Positions 52,163 to 59,475 of a stretch of DNA of 64,000 bases are shown in pieces. The stretch comes from Arthrobacter sp. Leaf337 (lineage in GTDB: Bacteria > Actinomycetota > Actinomycetes > Actinomycetales > Micrococcaceae), in NCBI RefSeq assembly GCF_001423745.1, contig NZ_LMPC01000005.1:1-64000 (forward strand), given 5' to 3'. Every line of letters starts with the position of its first letter. Position 1 is the first letter of the stretch. A model generated the notes under the pieces. It searched no databases and had not been told where the DNA came from. It saw only the letters and a list, made by a program, of their open reading frames with translations. The position numbers and the translations under genes were made by a program.

Positions 52163-52187
52163 AACTCATCAAGTCAAATAGTGAGTT
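52163..52187. promoter_or_regulatory. Inverted repeat between pilus operon and regulator gene
   Basis: AACTCA and TGAGTT are separated by 13 nt (TCAAGTCAAATAG) in an AT-rich gap between the divergent SAF and winged-helix genes. It is a candidate operator for the regulator encoded at 52213. Confidence 0.5.
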
Positions 52188-52212
52188 GGCAGTGTGGGCG
52201 TTTGGATACGGC

Positions 52213-52539
52213 ATGATGGAGGGCGTGGTTAAAGTGGTCAATGCGGGACTCGGTGAGCCCATAGAAGCTGCCATCGCTGTCTTCGGAACAACGACGCGGG
52301 TGGGGATTCTCCGGTATCTGCTCAAGGATGGGCCCGCACAGACCGGGACCATAGCCACCGACCTCGCCTTGACTCGCTCAACCGTTGCCGCAGCCGTAGT
52401 GGCCCTGGAGCAACTTGGTGCCATCATTGGGGATTCGCCTGTAGAGCAGCGCCATGGGAAGCGTGTCATGTATAGGGCTGACAGAGTTCGCATTGAGGAA
52501 CTGCTCAACGCGTTGCGTGGCGCATTGGATTTCACCTAG
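52213..52539 (+). CDS. ArsR/MarR-type winged-helix regulator
   Basis: 108 aa from the ATG at 52213; a TTG at 52186 in the same frame is less likely. A winged helix is clear: AAIAVFGTTTRVGILRYLL, QTGTIATDLALTRSTVAAAVVALEQLGAI (recognition helix) and a wing with RHGKRVMYRADRVRIEELL. There are no Cys ligands or sensor domain. It is divergent from the pilus operon and shares its promoter region, including the AACTCA inverted repeat, so it is probably the local repressor or activator of that operon. Confidence 0.7.
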   Translation: MMEGVVKVVNAGLGEPIEAAIAVFGTTTRVGILRYLLKDGPAQTGTIATDLALTRSTVAAAVVALEQLGAIIGDSPVEQRHGKRVMYRADRVRIEELLNALRGALDFT

Positions 52540-53221
52540 GACCACCTCCCCCAATTAGCGGGGCAGGTCCGGATAAGCGCAATCAACCCAAGAAGAGTTC
52601 CCGACGCAGCCCCACCCCTAAGGCATTGCGTCCTATCAATATTGACACTCGAATGGACGAACTGATGTCGGACGATGTGTAGATGATCGGCACCACATCC
52701 GAGGCCAACTCCGGAGAATGAATTCCTGGTCCGGCACGGTAAGCGCCACCCTCCGCTTGATTGGTCCATCCTTGTCCCCGCCCCCGCCCCCCCCCTTTTG
52801 CACCCGACACGAATTCGTGTCGTTATTGAGTGAAGGTGGCGCGGCGCTGCATTTTGCAACTGCCTAAGGTAAGGCGTGAACTCAGGCCATATTTCCTACG
52901 TGAAGCCAAGTTGTAAGACGTACATTCCTTCCGACGTGATGCCATACTTGATTTCTTGCTGGTATTCATATTGATTCCAGTGTTGTAGGGCACGCGTGTT
53001 CGCATATTTGGTGCAACGTGGGATTGCGAATTGAATAAGCAATGGTGACTCCCATGTGACATCACGCTTTCCTTGCAACAGGAAGCCACGCCAGACGCCC
53101 TATATGAACATCAATGTGACGGGCCATGGGCGTGCCTGCGCGGATCATTGCAATATGGCTCGTAGAATCGCCTACACGATTGTCAGCAGTGCTTCGTGCA
53201 CAACCAGCAGTAGGAGTTCCC
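52540..53221. other. Non-coding region before parA; candidate centromere
   Basis: About 680 nt. A stem resembling a terminator (GGACC...GGTCC around CCCC/GGGG) follows the regulator stop at 52539-52569. A C-rich run (up to nine C) lies near 52780-52796. GACACGAATTCGTGTC at 52806-52821 is a perfect 16-bp palindrome. The stretch 52870-53060 is noticeably AT-richer, with repeated CGTGA(A/T)GCCA and a GTGACATCAC element. It has no convincing gene. Its position just upstream of parA suggests a parS/centromere. Confidence 0.45.
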
Positions 53222-54163
53222 ATGTCCAACACACTTTCAAAGGCTGTTAAGGCCGGGTCCAGGGGTTCGGCCAGCTACCTCGACCGGGTGCTCGTTCTGG
53301 CCAGCGCCAAGGGCGGCGTCGGTAAGACGTCCATTGCCGCAAACGTCGCAGGCAAGGCCGCCGGAGACCTCCGTGTCCTCGTCATCGACCTGGATCCCAG
53401 GGGCAGCCTCCACCGCGATCTTGGATACCCGAAACAGGACGGCACGGCCCTTTTCAACGCACTCGTCCAGCTCACGCCGCTGCCCATCCTCGCCAATGTC
53501 CGCCCTAATCTCGATGTCGTCCCTGGCGGCGCTGCGATGCAGGACATTTCAGGCATGCTGCTCGTCCGACAGATGTCCAATCCAGAGTCAGGCGAGTTTG
53601 CTGATCTCCTTTATGCCGGCCTGGCACCGATCGCTGAGGACTATGACCTCATCATCATCGACACTTCCCCCGGTGAGGCGACCATCGTCCAGGGCGCCTT
53701 TACGGTGGCTTCTGCGGTTGTCATCCCTTCCAAGTCCGATGGGGGCTCGACTGATGCAGTGGAGGGCGTGGCTGATCGCTTCAAAGCGGTACGGGAGAGG
53801 AATCCACGTCTGGCTGTGGCCGGAGCGGTTCTTTTCGATGTCGGATCCACCAGCAGGAAGATCGAGCGCAATCTGCGGAACGAGCTATCCGATCTCCTTG
53901 AGACCGCGGCTCCGGTGTTCACGACCCGGATCAGGCATTCCGAGGGCGCTGCCCGCGATGCCCGGGAACACGGACGTTTGATCCATGAGCTCGATGGAGA
54001 AGTGGAGCAGGCGAACAAACTGAGGTTTGCCGATTTCAAACGGGGGATCCAGCACCAGCCTAAGTTCCACACTTCCAATGCCTCCGGACTGGCTGCGGAT
54101 TACGAGAACTTGACGCAGGAAATCCTCATCCGGATCAGCGAACTCGAAGCAGAGGGAGAGTAA
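53222..54163 (+). CDS. parA: ParA-family partition ATPase
   Basis: 313 aa from the ATG at 53222 (TAGGAG site). The deviant Walker A is ASAKGGVGKTSIAANVA (both Lys present), then VLVIDLDPRGSLHRDLG (A' motif) and YDLIIIDTSPGEATIVQG (Walker B). The middle has a switch region with VVIPSKSDGGSTDAVEG. A C-terminal extension of about 40 residues follows. ParA proteins move plasmids by binding the nucleoid. The downstream gene (5 nt) is the likely partner. Confidence 0.9.
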   Translation: MSNTLSKAVKAGSRGSASYLDRVLVLASAKGGVGKTSIAANVAGKAAGDLRVLVIDLDPRGSLHRDLGYPKQDGTALFNALVQLTPLPILANVRPNLDVVPGGAAMQDISGMLLVRQMSNPESGEFADLLYAGLAPIAEDYDLIIIDTSPGEATIVQGAFTVASAVVIPSKSDGGSTDAVEGVADRFKAVRERNPRLAVAGAVLFDVGSTSRKIERNLRNELSDLLETAAPVFTTRIRHSEGAARDAREHGRLIHELDGEVEQANKLRFADFKRGIQHQPKFHTSNASGLAADYENLTQEILIRISELEAEGE

Positions 54164-54168
54164 CCGAC

Positions 54169-54732
54169 ATGCCTGAAACCCGCAAAGGCTTCGGGGACGT
54201 CTTTAGCCCCACCAAGCCACCAGCATCAGACAAATCACAGCTCCTGAAACCGCGTGTCAGGCGCGAGACTGGACCGGCACTTCGTGTGGCAGAGGATCCA
54301 GCGCCGTCGCCGTCACTCGAGGTAGCGGCAGTTGTTGCAGTTGAGCCGGCTGCCATCTCGGAGAGTGTTTCGGGGCGCATTGACAGCAAGGGCGTCTACC
54401 TTCCGCCCGGGCTGCTGAAGCTAGTCAAAAGCCGAATCCACGCTCACAAGATGGATGACGAAGACAAGACCTACACGGACCTACTGATCGATGCCTTCGA
54501 ATCGATCGATTTTGACGACGTCACGAAGCATTTCCGGCCCGAGCTCAACATCAGCTCATCCGGTATCCACCGGAGAGTAAGGCGGAAGCGGGGAACCGCT
54601 GGCATACAGATCCAGCTGCGGTTGGACAAGGGTCAGGAACGTTGGATCGATGCTAAAGCGAAGGAGACTGGCGCTCCGTCTCGAAGCGCGTTCGTCAGCT
54701 ACGTCTTTGAGCTGTTCCTCGGTCCCTCCTAA
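54169..54732 (+). CDS. ParA partner with ribbon-helix-helix-like domains
   Basis: 187 aa. The first 75 residues are low-complexity (Lys/Pro/Ala). Residues about 78-110 (GVYLPPGLLKLVKSRIHAHK, TYTDLLIDAFESI) and about 145-185 (GIQIQLRLDKGQERWIDAKA, SRSAFVSYVFELF) both look like ribbon-helix-helix or related DNA-binding motifs: a short strand, then two helices with SRSAFV. It is not a classical ParB (no ParB-box). Such proteins act as centromere-binding factors of small actinobacterial plasmids. It lies 5 nt after parA and is followed by a strong terminator. Confidence 0.7.
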   Translation: MPETRKGFGDVFSPTKPPASDKSQLLKPRVRRETGPALRVAEDPAPSPSLEVAAVVAVEPAAISESVSGRIDSKGVYLPPGLLKLVKSRIHAHKMDDEDKTYTDLLIDAFESIDFDDVTKHFRPELNISSSGIHRRVRRKRGTAGIQIQLRLDKGQERWIDAKAKETGAPSRSAFVSYVFELFLGPS

Positions 54733-54739
54733 ACCCACG

Positions 54740-54787
54740 AAAAAAGGGGGGGAAGGAGCACACCATCGTGTGTCCTTCCCCTTTTTT
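54740..54787. terminator. Bidirectional terminator between par and rep genes
   Basis: A-run, G-rich stem AAGGA(G)CACAC, 4-nt loop CATC, complementary GTGTG(T)CCTT, C-rich stem and a T-run: a long stem with A and T tracts on the two sides, working for both convergent genes (54732 on plus, 54791 on minus). Confidence 0.85.
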
Positions 54788-54790
54788 GCA

Positions 54791-55714
54791 TTAGATGGCC
54801 CGCAGTTTCCTGTCCGGGATGTGAGCGGGGGAGGGCATCAGTCGCAGCCCGGAACCAAGCACAAGGGTTTTGGCCTGTGGGTAGAGGACCAGGACTTCCC
54901 TGAAGTTTTTCTCGAAAGCTGCTTTGAATTGCCTCCGGACTTTGTAGTCAGCGCCGAACTGGCCAGCCAGCTGGGCCCAGGAGACGGTTGTGGGGCGTTC
55001 CAGGTACTTGAGGCGATAGACCAGCCATGCGTAGAGGTCAAGGCGCATGGGGGAGCCGGAGAGGGCTCTGAGTGCCTCTGGTCGGAGGGGGACCGGGGCT
55101 TCAAGCACTGACCGGTAGAAATCCTCCGACAAGGTGATGGTGGAGCCAAGGATGTCATCGGGGGCCTTGGTGGTGTCCTTGGAGAACCACAGCTCGTATC
55201 TGCTGGCCACATTGAAGTTCACGCCGGCGAGTCCCCAACGATCGCCGCGATCGCGCAGGTCTTCGATGTTCATGTTGGCCACTGCCAGTCGGTGAAGCTG
55301 GTCAAGAACCCGTGAAGATGAGGCGCCTGAGGAGTTCATTCCCAATCCACGGAGGAACGTAGCCAGGGATCGGCCGAGGTGGAGATGCCGGCTTTGGGTT
55401 CTCACGGCCTCCGTGGTCATCCAGGTCATGAGGTATCGCGGGATCACTCCGAACGGATAGACCGGTCGTCGAGATCCGTCGCGGGCTGTCGCCATTCCCG
55501 GAGTGATGCTGAGTGTGATCGAGTTGTTTCGGCGGATCCATTCGGGAACGTTGCCTGGGTCCCGGTACGGCAATGACAACTGAGCCCACAGCCGTGCGGA
55601 GTAGTTCAGTGAGGCAGCGCCGTCGGGGGAGAGTTCAAGTGCGGATCCGACATTGAGCAGCTGTAATTGCCTGCTGCTGATCAGCCGAGCGGGATCTTCC
55701 GCGGCGGTTGTCAT
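54791..55714 (-). CDS. repA: Plasmid replication initiator (RepA family)
   Basis: 307 aa with AGAAAGGA upstream. The N-terminal half has the RepA (PF04796-like) signature: PVYPFGVIPRYLMTWMTTEAV, then HLHLGRSLATFLRGLGM. The middle is a winged-helix part (RVLDQLHRLAVANMNI, FNVASRYELWFS) and the end a second one (LDLYAWLVYRLKYLERPTT, VSWAQLAGQFG, RQFKAAFEKNFREVL). The protein binds iterons and opens the origin. Four such repeats lie 100-285 nt upstream of the start, as expected for iteron plasmids. It fixes the region as the replication core. Confidence 0.85.
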   Translation of the reverse strand: MTTAAEDPARLISSRQLQLLNVGSALELSPDGAASLNYSARLWAQLSLPYRDPGNVPEWIRRNNSITLSITPGMATARDGSRRPVYPFGVIPRYLMTWMTTEAVRTQSRHLHLGRSLATFLRGLGMNSSGASSSRVLDQLHRLAVANMNIEDLRDRGDRWGLAGVNFNVASRYELWFSKDTTKAPDDILGSTITLSEDFYRSVLEAPVPLRPEALRALSGSPMRLDLYAWLVYRLKYLERPTTVSWAQLAGQFGADYKVRRQFKAAFEKNFREVLVLYPQAKTLVLGSGLRLMPSPAHIPDRKLRAI

Positions 55715-55813
55715 GGGGTCCTTTCTGATGCGGTCATTCCTCGTAGGCAGGTGGGCTGCGGTCGCTTATTGCCATGCGGCGTGTGCCTGAGTGGAAGCCG
55801 TGGATGGAGGAAG

Positions 55814-55999
55814 TTATCCACGTGCATCTTGTGACGGGGCTCTCGGGGCATTTTCTGGGCTTCCCGAAAGTGTCGTTTTTAGGTGTTTCCCCAGGTCAGG
55901 CCACGTGCATCTTGTGGCGGTTTGTTGTTCTGCAATGAACAAAAGCCAGAGTTATCCGCGTGCATCTTGTGACGGTGTGGCGCGTGCATCTTGTGACGG
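55814..55999. repeat. Iterons of the plasmid origin with a DnaA-box-like site
   Basis: The 17-bp motif CGTGCATCTTGTGACGG occurs at 55821-55837, 55904-55920 (one mismatch, GTGGCGG), 55959-55975 and 55983-55999, all in the same orientation. Copies 1 and 3 are preceded by GTTATCC, and copy 1 overlaps TTATCCAC (55814-55821), close to the DnaA box consensus. The following AT-rich stretch (56040-56075) could be the unwinding region. Together with RepA this is the likely oriV. Confidence 0.8.
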
Positions 56000-56231
56000 G
56001 CATGAGCCGCCTTGCCGCGCCAGCACAGGGAAGTAGAGGGGTCCCCATATAGAGTTAAAAAACATGTAGCTCTCCATGTAGTGGTCTGGCAAAGGCTGTG
56101 GATTTGGGGAAACTCGCAGAATCGAGCCTTTCAAGGCCCAATTCCCTCCCTGCGCATCGCTTCAGGGCCCCAGTGGTTCCTAGTGCTCAAAGCCGACCAG
56201 GACCCTCCCGTGTGATCCTTGCTTGATGCAG

Positions 56232-56999
56232 TCACAGGCATCCGCGTTCGAGGTTGTTTGCAGCCAGGGCGGCGCGGAGTTTGGCCTTGATGAGGCCGGC
56301 ATAGGTCGTCAGGCTGTAGCGTCCGAGGCCGAGCTCTTCGGCGAGTGCATATTTCTCCTCGCGGGTGGAGACTGTGAACCTTCCGAGCAGCTTGGCTTCT
56401 TCCGCCGTGAGCGTTCCGGTTTCGGTGGCCCAGATGATGACCTTGAGGAGTTCTTCAAGGGGAGTGGCGGAGTGGATGACGTGTTCGTCGGTTTCCTTCT
56501 CCGCTGTGATGATCCGGTCCAGGGCAGAGTCTTCGCGGGCTTCGGGGAGATTGGCCGGGGCGGGGTGGGTGGTGGTGATGATCTGCAGGGCGTTCAGCGC
56601 CAGCGTGCCGACAACTTTCTGTGTCTGGTGCATCGGGAATGTCCTGATGGCCTCCCACATGGCGCCTACGGCTACGCACATGGCGTCCGGGGCGGGCAGC
56701 ACGAGAAGGCCGCGGCAATTGCGGCTGAGGTTTACGGCTTTGGCCAGCATGGCCTGGAGCAGTACGCGTTCGGCCGCTTTGTTGCCTGAGTGGACTTCGG
56801 AGAGCATCCCCCAGTAGATCCGGTCACGGTCCTGGCTACCGGCTTCAAGCAGGGTCGACAGAGCTTCAGCGCCGGTCAAGTGTCCGAAGCTTCCGTAGTT
56901 GCTGCGGAAGGGTGCGATGACGGTGTCCCATTCGTGGTTCATTTGTCCGATGAGGCCAATGGTCCGCCGGGCTCGTGTTGTCGTTTCGCTGGTGTGCAT
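56232..56999 (-). CDS. Sigma-70 region-4-like regulatory protein
   Basis: 255 aa from the ATG at 56999 (AGGAGA site); the frame opens to 57095. It is largely helical. Near the end, LTAEEAKLLGRFTVSTREEKYALAEELGLGRYSL has the layout of a sigma region 4 or LuxR-type HTH (acidic first helix, then AEELG as first HTH helix). The N-terminal part (RTIGLIGQMNHEWDTVIAPF) is not recognised. It lies upstream of repA and opposite the conjugation operon. A role in transfer or copy-number control is inferred. Confidence 0.6.
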   Translation of the reverse strand: MHTSETTTRARRTIGLIGQMNHEWDTVIAPFRSNYGSFGHLTGAEALSTLLEAGSQDRDRIYWGMLSEVHSGNKAAERVLLQAMLAKAVNLSRNCRGLLVLPAPDAMCVAVGAMWEAIRTFPMHQTQKVVGTLALNALQIITTTHPAPANLPEAREDSALDRIITAEKETDEHVIHSATPLEELLKVIIWATETGTLTAEEAKLLGRFTVSTREEKYALAEELGLGRYSLTTYAGLIKAKLRAALAANNLERGCL

Positions 57000-57294
57000 G
57001 ACGTCTCCTGAAGAGGGATGGGGGTGGATACCCACCACGCTCCTCAGCGGCTCTGGACAAGTTTCTGGATCAGTTCTGAGCAAACGGTGACCCACGGGGC
57101 GTAAGCACCGCGTCTGGGCTTCTGGATATTGCAGCGTTTCCGCAGGTCAGGGGCTCCTTTGTGGGGTCTGGAACGGAGGCCATAAAAGAATCCGGGAAAA
57201 GTTCTGGCAAAGCAGTTGATCCAGCCACCTACATGCAGTGACCGCCCCTACCGCTTAGGGGAAACCATCTGACTTCCACCCAGGAGGAGCTTCA

Positions 57295-57552
57295 ATGGGC
57301 GCTGAAATGCAGGGTTCACACCCGCTGCCAGAGGCCGTTTCCGATGAGCATCTCGCCGGGTTCATTGGTGATGCCGCTGCCGCCATCAGTGCCGAAGACA
57401 AGATGATCCAAGGAATCGCGGACCTTCTTGAACATCCCTTTGATGCCTCACGGCAGAGTCAGCTGGCGGACCTTCTGACGTCACCGGCATTGGCAGCTGC
57501 CAATCAGGCCGCCGCCCGGATCTCGGCCCCAGACCCAGGAGGCAGTCGATGA
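57295..57552 (+). CDS. Small hypothetical protein, first gene of transfer operon
   Basis: 85 aa, strong site (AGGAGGAG). Acidic, helical (EHLAGFIGDAAAAISAEDKM, SQLADLLTSPALAAANQ). Its stop overlaps the TcpC-like start (ATGA). The family is not known to me. It opens the conjugation operon on the plus strand. Confidence 0.7.
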   Translation: MGAEMQGSHPLPEAVSDEHLAGFIGDAAAAISAEDKMIQGIADLLEHPFDASRQSQLADLLTSPALAAANQAAARISAPDPGGSR

Positions 57553-58538
57553 AGACTCCTTGGACGAAGGACGAAGAGAATGTCGAACCCGTGGATTCCG
57601 TTGAGGCGGCAAGTGTTGCCGGCACGATGACCAAGGTTCATTCACTTAGTTCAAAGGCTCTTGTCACTGGTTTCTACGTGATTATTGCGCTGACCGTGAT
57701 GGTTTCGTTTACGGCCCTTGCCCTGGCGGTAATGAAGGAAGTTCCATCTGAGGCAGCAACGACGTCTGGATTCGAAAGTCGGGTGGACGATGGTGCCGGT
57801 GCCTACGCAGAAGCATTCGTGGCGTCCTGGTTGTCGGCATCAAGCAACGATCACGCTGCCCTGGATACTTACCTGGACTCCTCGGGTACCGGTTCTCTTC
57901 CCAAGACGGGCTGGCTCTACCGCGATATCGCCGTGTCCGGGACAGAAAGACCCGAAGGATCCACGTTGGCAGCAGTCACTGTTGCGGCCAATGTCAAAGA
58001 GACCAAGACGATTGATGGCAAGCCCGTTGAAACGTGGCCGCGCCGCTACTTCCGCGCCGTGATCAACACCGACGATGGACTCAGCCCCGTAGGGCTACCC
58101 GCGCCAGTCTCTGCGCCCGCCCCCGCAGGCTCAAATGTCACTCTTCGCTACCCCGAATCCATATCGACAAATTCGGAGGTTGCCACGACTGCTACCTCGT
58201 TCCTCTCGGCCTATGCCACCGGCGCCGGGGGCCTCGACAGGTACACCACCCCAGGAAACACAATTACGCCCATCTCTCCAGTCCCATTCACCACGGCAAC
58301 AATCCGCTCCCTGAACGCAGACAAGGTACCTTCCTCCGCTCCGAAGGATGGTGAAACTCTCAACATCCTCGCAGCGGTGGGATTCGAAACTGACCAGGAC
58401 CAAGGCAGCTCCTCCACCTATGCCATGGCACTGACCGCCCGAGCCGGGCGGTGGGAAGTCAGCTCCCTCAGCCCCGTACCCCAAGTTGAAAAATCCACAT
58501 CACCAACCGCAATACCTACAGAAAGGCCCGCACCATGA
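57549..58538 (+). CDS. TcpC/VirB8-like conjugal transfer protein
   Basis: 329 aa. After a cytoplasmic N-terminus, one membrane segment (ALVTGFYVIIALTVMVSFTALALAV, about residues 37-62) precedes two NTF2-like extracellular domains. GAYAEAFVASWLSASSNDHAALDTYL and TATSFLSAYATGAGGLDRYT are the paired helices of this fold, and AMALTARAGRWEVSSL ends the second. TcpC proteins of Gram-positive type IV secretion systems are VirB8-like and are essential for transfer. It overlaps both neighbours by 4 nt. Confidence 0.8.
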   Translation: MKTPWTKDEENVEPVDSVEAASVAGTMTKVHSLSSKALVTGFYVIIALTVMVSFTALALAVMKEVPSEAATTSGFESRVDDGAGAYAEAFVASWLSASSNDHAALDTYLDSSGTGSLPKTGWLYRDIAVSGTERPEGSTLAAVTVAANVKETKTIDGKPVETWPRRYFRAVINTDDGLSPVGLPAPVSAPAPAGSNVTLRYPESISTNSEVATTATSFLSAYATGAGGLDRYTTPGNTITPISPVPFTTATIRSLNADKVPSSAPKDGETLNILAAVGFETDQDQGSSSTYAMALTARAGRWEVSSLSPVPQVEKSTSPTAIPTERPAP

Positions 58539-58909
58539 CGCTCGACATTCAGCTTTCCCTTGACCTTCTGGGGACCGCCTCAGATCTCCATTCGGCCACG
58601 TACATGCACGCACCAACGGGGGTTATCGACACCGCAAATCAGAAAATCACGGACCTGACGAACCTGCTCAAACTGGCTGCCGGCGGAGTCTCGGTCGCTG
58701 CTGTGTTCGTTATTGCGATCCTCAAAAAATTCAAGGTGACAGGCATCATCCTGGGCATCGTGGCCGGCGGACTCTTCGCCTGGGGCGTCTTCAGCGGCAT
58801 CGGCTGGTGGGAAGGACAGATGAAAGGCGAGCTGTCCGCATCAGGACCGGACCAAGGCATCGACCTTCCCCTCGACACCGTTTCGCCTGGCTACCTGACA
58901 GTGGAGTAA
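58535..58909 (+). CDS. Small membrane protein at VirB2 position
   Basis: 124 aa. Two hydrophobic segments (LLKLAAGGVSVAAVFVIAILKKF and VTGIILGIVAGGLFAWGVF) follow a non-cleaved N-terminus, and a soluble tail ends the protein. The size, two helices and place between VirB8 and VirB3/4 genes fit a VirB2/TcpD-like pore or pilin subunit. No stronger evidence is available. Confidence 0.6.
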   Translation: MTLDIQLSLDLLGTASDLHSATYMHAPTGVIDTANQKITDLTNLLKLAAGGVSVAAVFVIAILKKFKVTGIILGIVAGGLFAWGVFSGIGWWEGQMKGELSASGPDQGIDLPLDTVSPGYLTVE

Positions 58910-58913
58910 AGCC

Positions 58914-59465
58914 GTGTCCTCCACCGACATCACCGAAGTAGGGCGGTTCTATACCCGTGCCCGCAAGGTCAAAAAGATGCTTGGCAAACTCCATGACGGA
59001 TCCAAGATCCCCGGCGGCCCCTACACGCTGACACAGGGTGCTGCCGGGGTTTTTGCGGGATTTCTGGCGCTCAACACCAACGGGCTCTGGACGACACGAA
59101 TGTCCATTGCGGACATCGTCCTTGGCGTCCTTGCGATGTGGGGAGTGGCCTGGGCTGTGGGTCGGCTTCCCTCGACAAATCGCAACCCGGCACTTGTCCT
59201 GGTCGACGCCTCCGGAGCCGTCTTCAAGCCGGCCATGGGCCGCTACCGGGGCGCGCCGCTGGAGATCCGGAAACCCGGCCCACGTCCCGCCAGCTGCTCG
59301 CGTACGGCGTGGACAACCGTCCGAAACGTTGCAAAACCTGATCCGATCCCACCTACCTCAGTAGAGCCCGCAGCCACGACTGCCATCGAGACACCCAAAC
59401 CGGACAGCCTGCAGCTGTCCGGATCCGCCGTTCAACGACTGCTGGCACAGGTGAACACCAAGTAG
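58914..59465 (+). CDS. Membrane protein at VirB3/PrgI position
   Basis: 183 aa from a GTG. Two hydrophobic segments (LTQGAAGVFAGFLALNT and IADIVLGVLAMWGVAWAVGRL) are followed by a soluble Pro-rich tail, the layout of PrgI/VirB3-like proteins of actinobacterial T4SS. The next gene is the VirB4 ATPase, 10 nt downstream with its own GGAGGA site. VirB3 and VirB4 normally work as a pair. Confidence 0.6.
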   Translation: MSSTDITEVGRFYTRARKVKKMLGKLHDGSKIPGGPYTLTQGAAGVFAGFLALNTNGLWTTRMSIADIVLGVLAMWGVAWAVGRLPSTNRNPALVLVDASGAVFKPAMGRYRGAPLEIRKPGPRPASCSRTAWTTVRNVAKPDPIPPTSVEPAATTAIETPKPDSLQLSGSAVQRLLAQVNTK

Positions 59466-59475
59466 GAGGAACTGC

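Noticed and set aside
52776..52797. C-run as a functional element
   Set aside because: A homopolymer tract alone may be slippage-prone sequence or assembly error; no structure around it supports more.
52823..53089. 88-codon minus-strand frame upstream of parA
   Set aside because: Ser/Arg/Cys-rich translation without protein-like pattern, in a probable centromere region.
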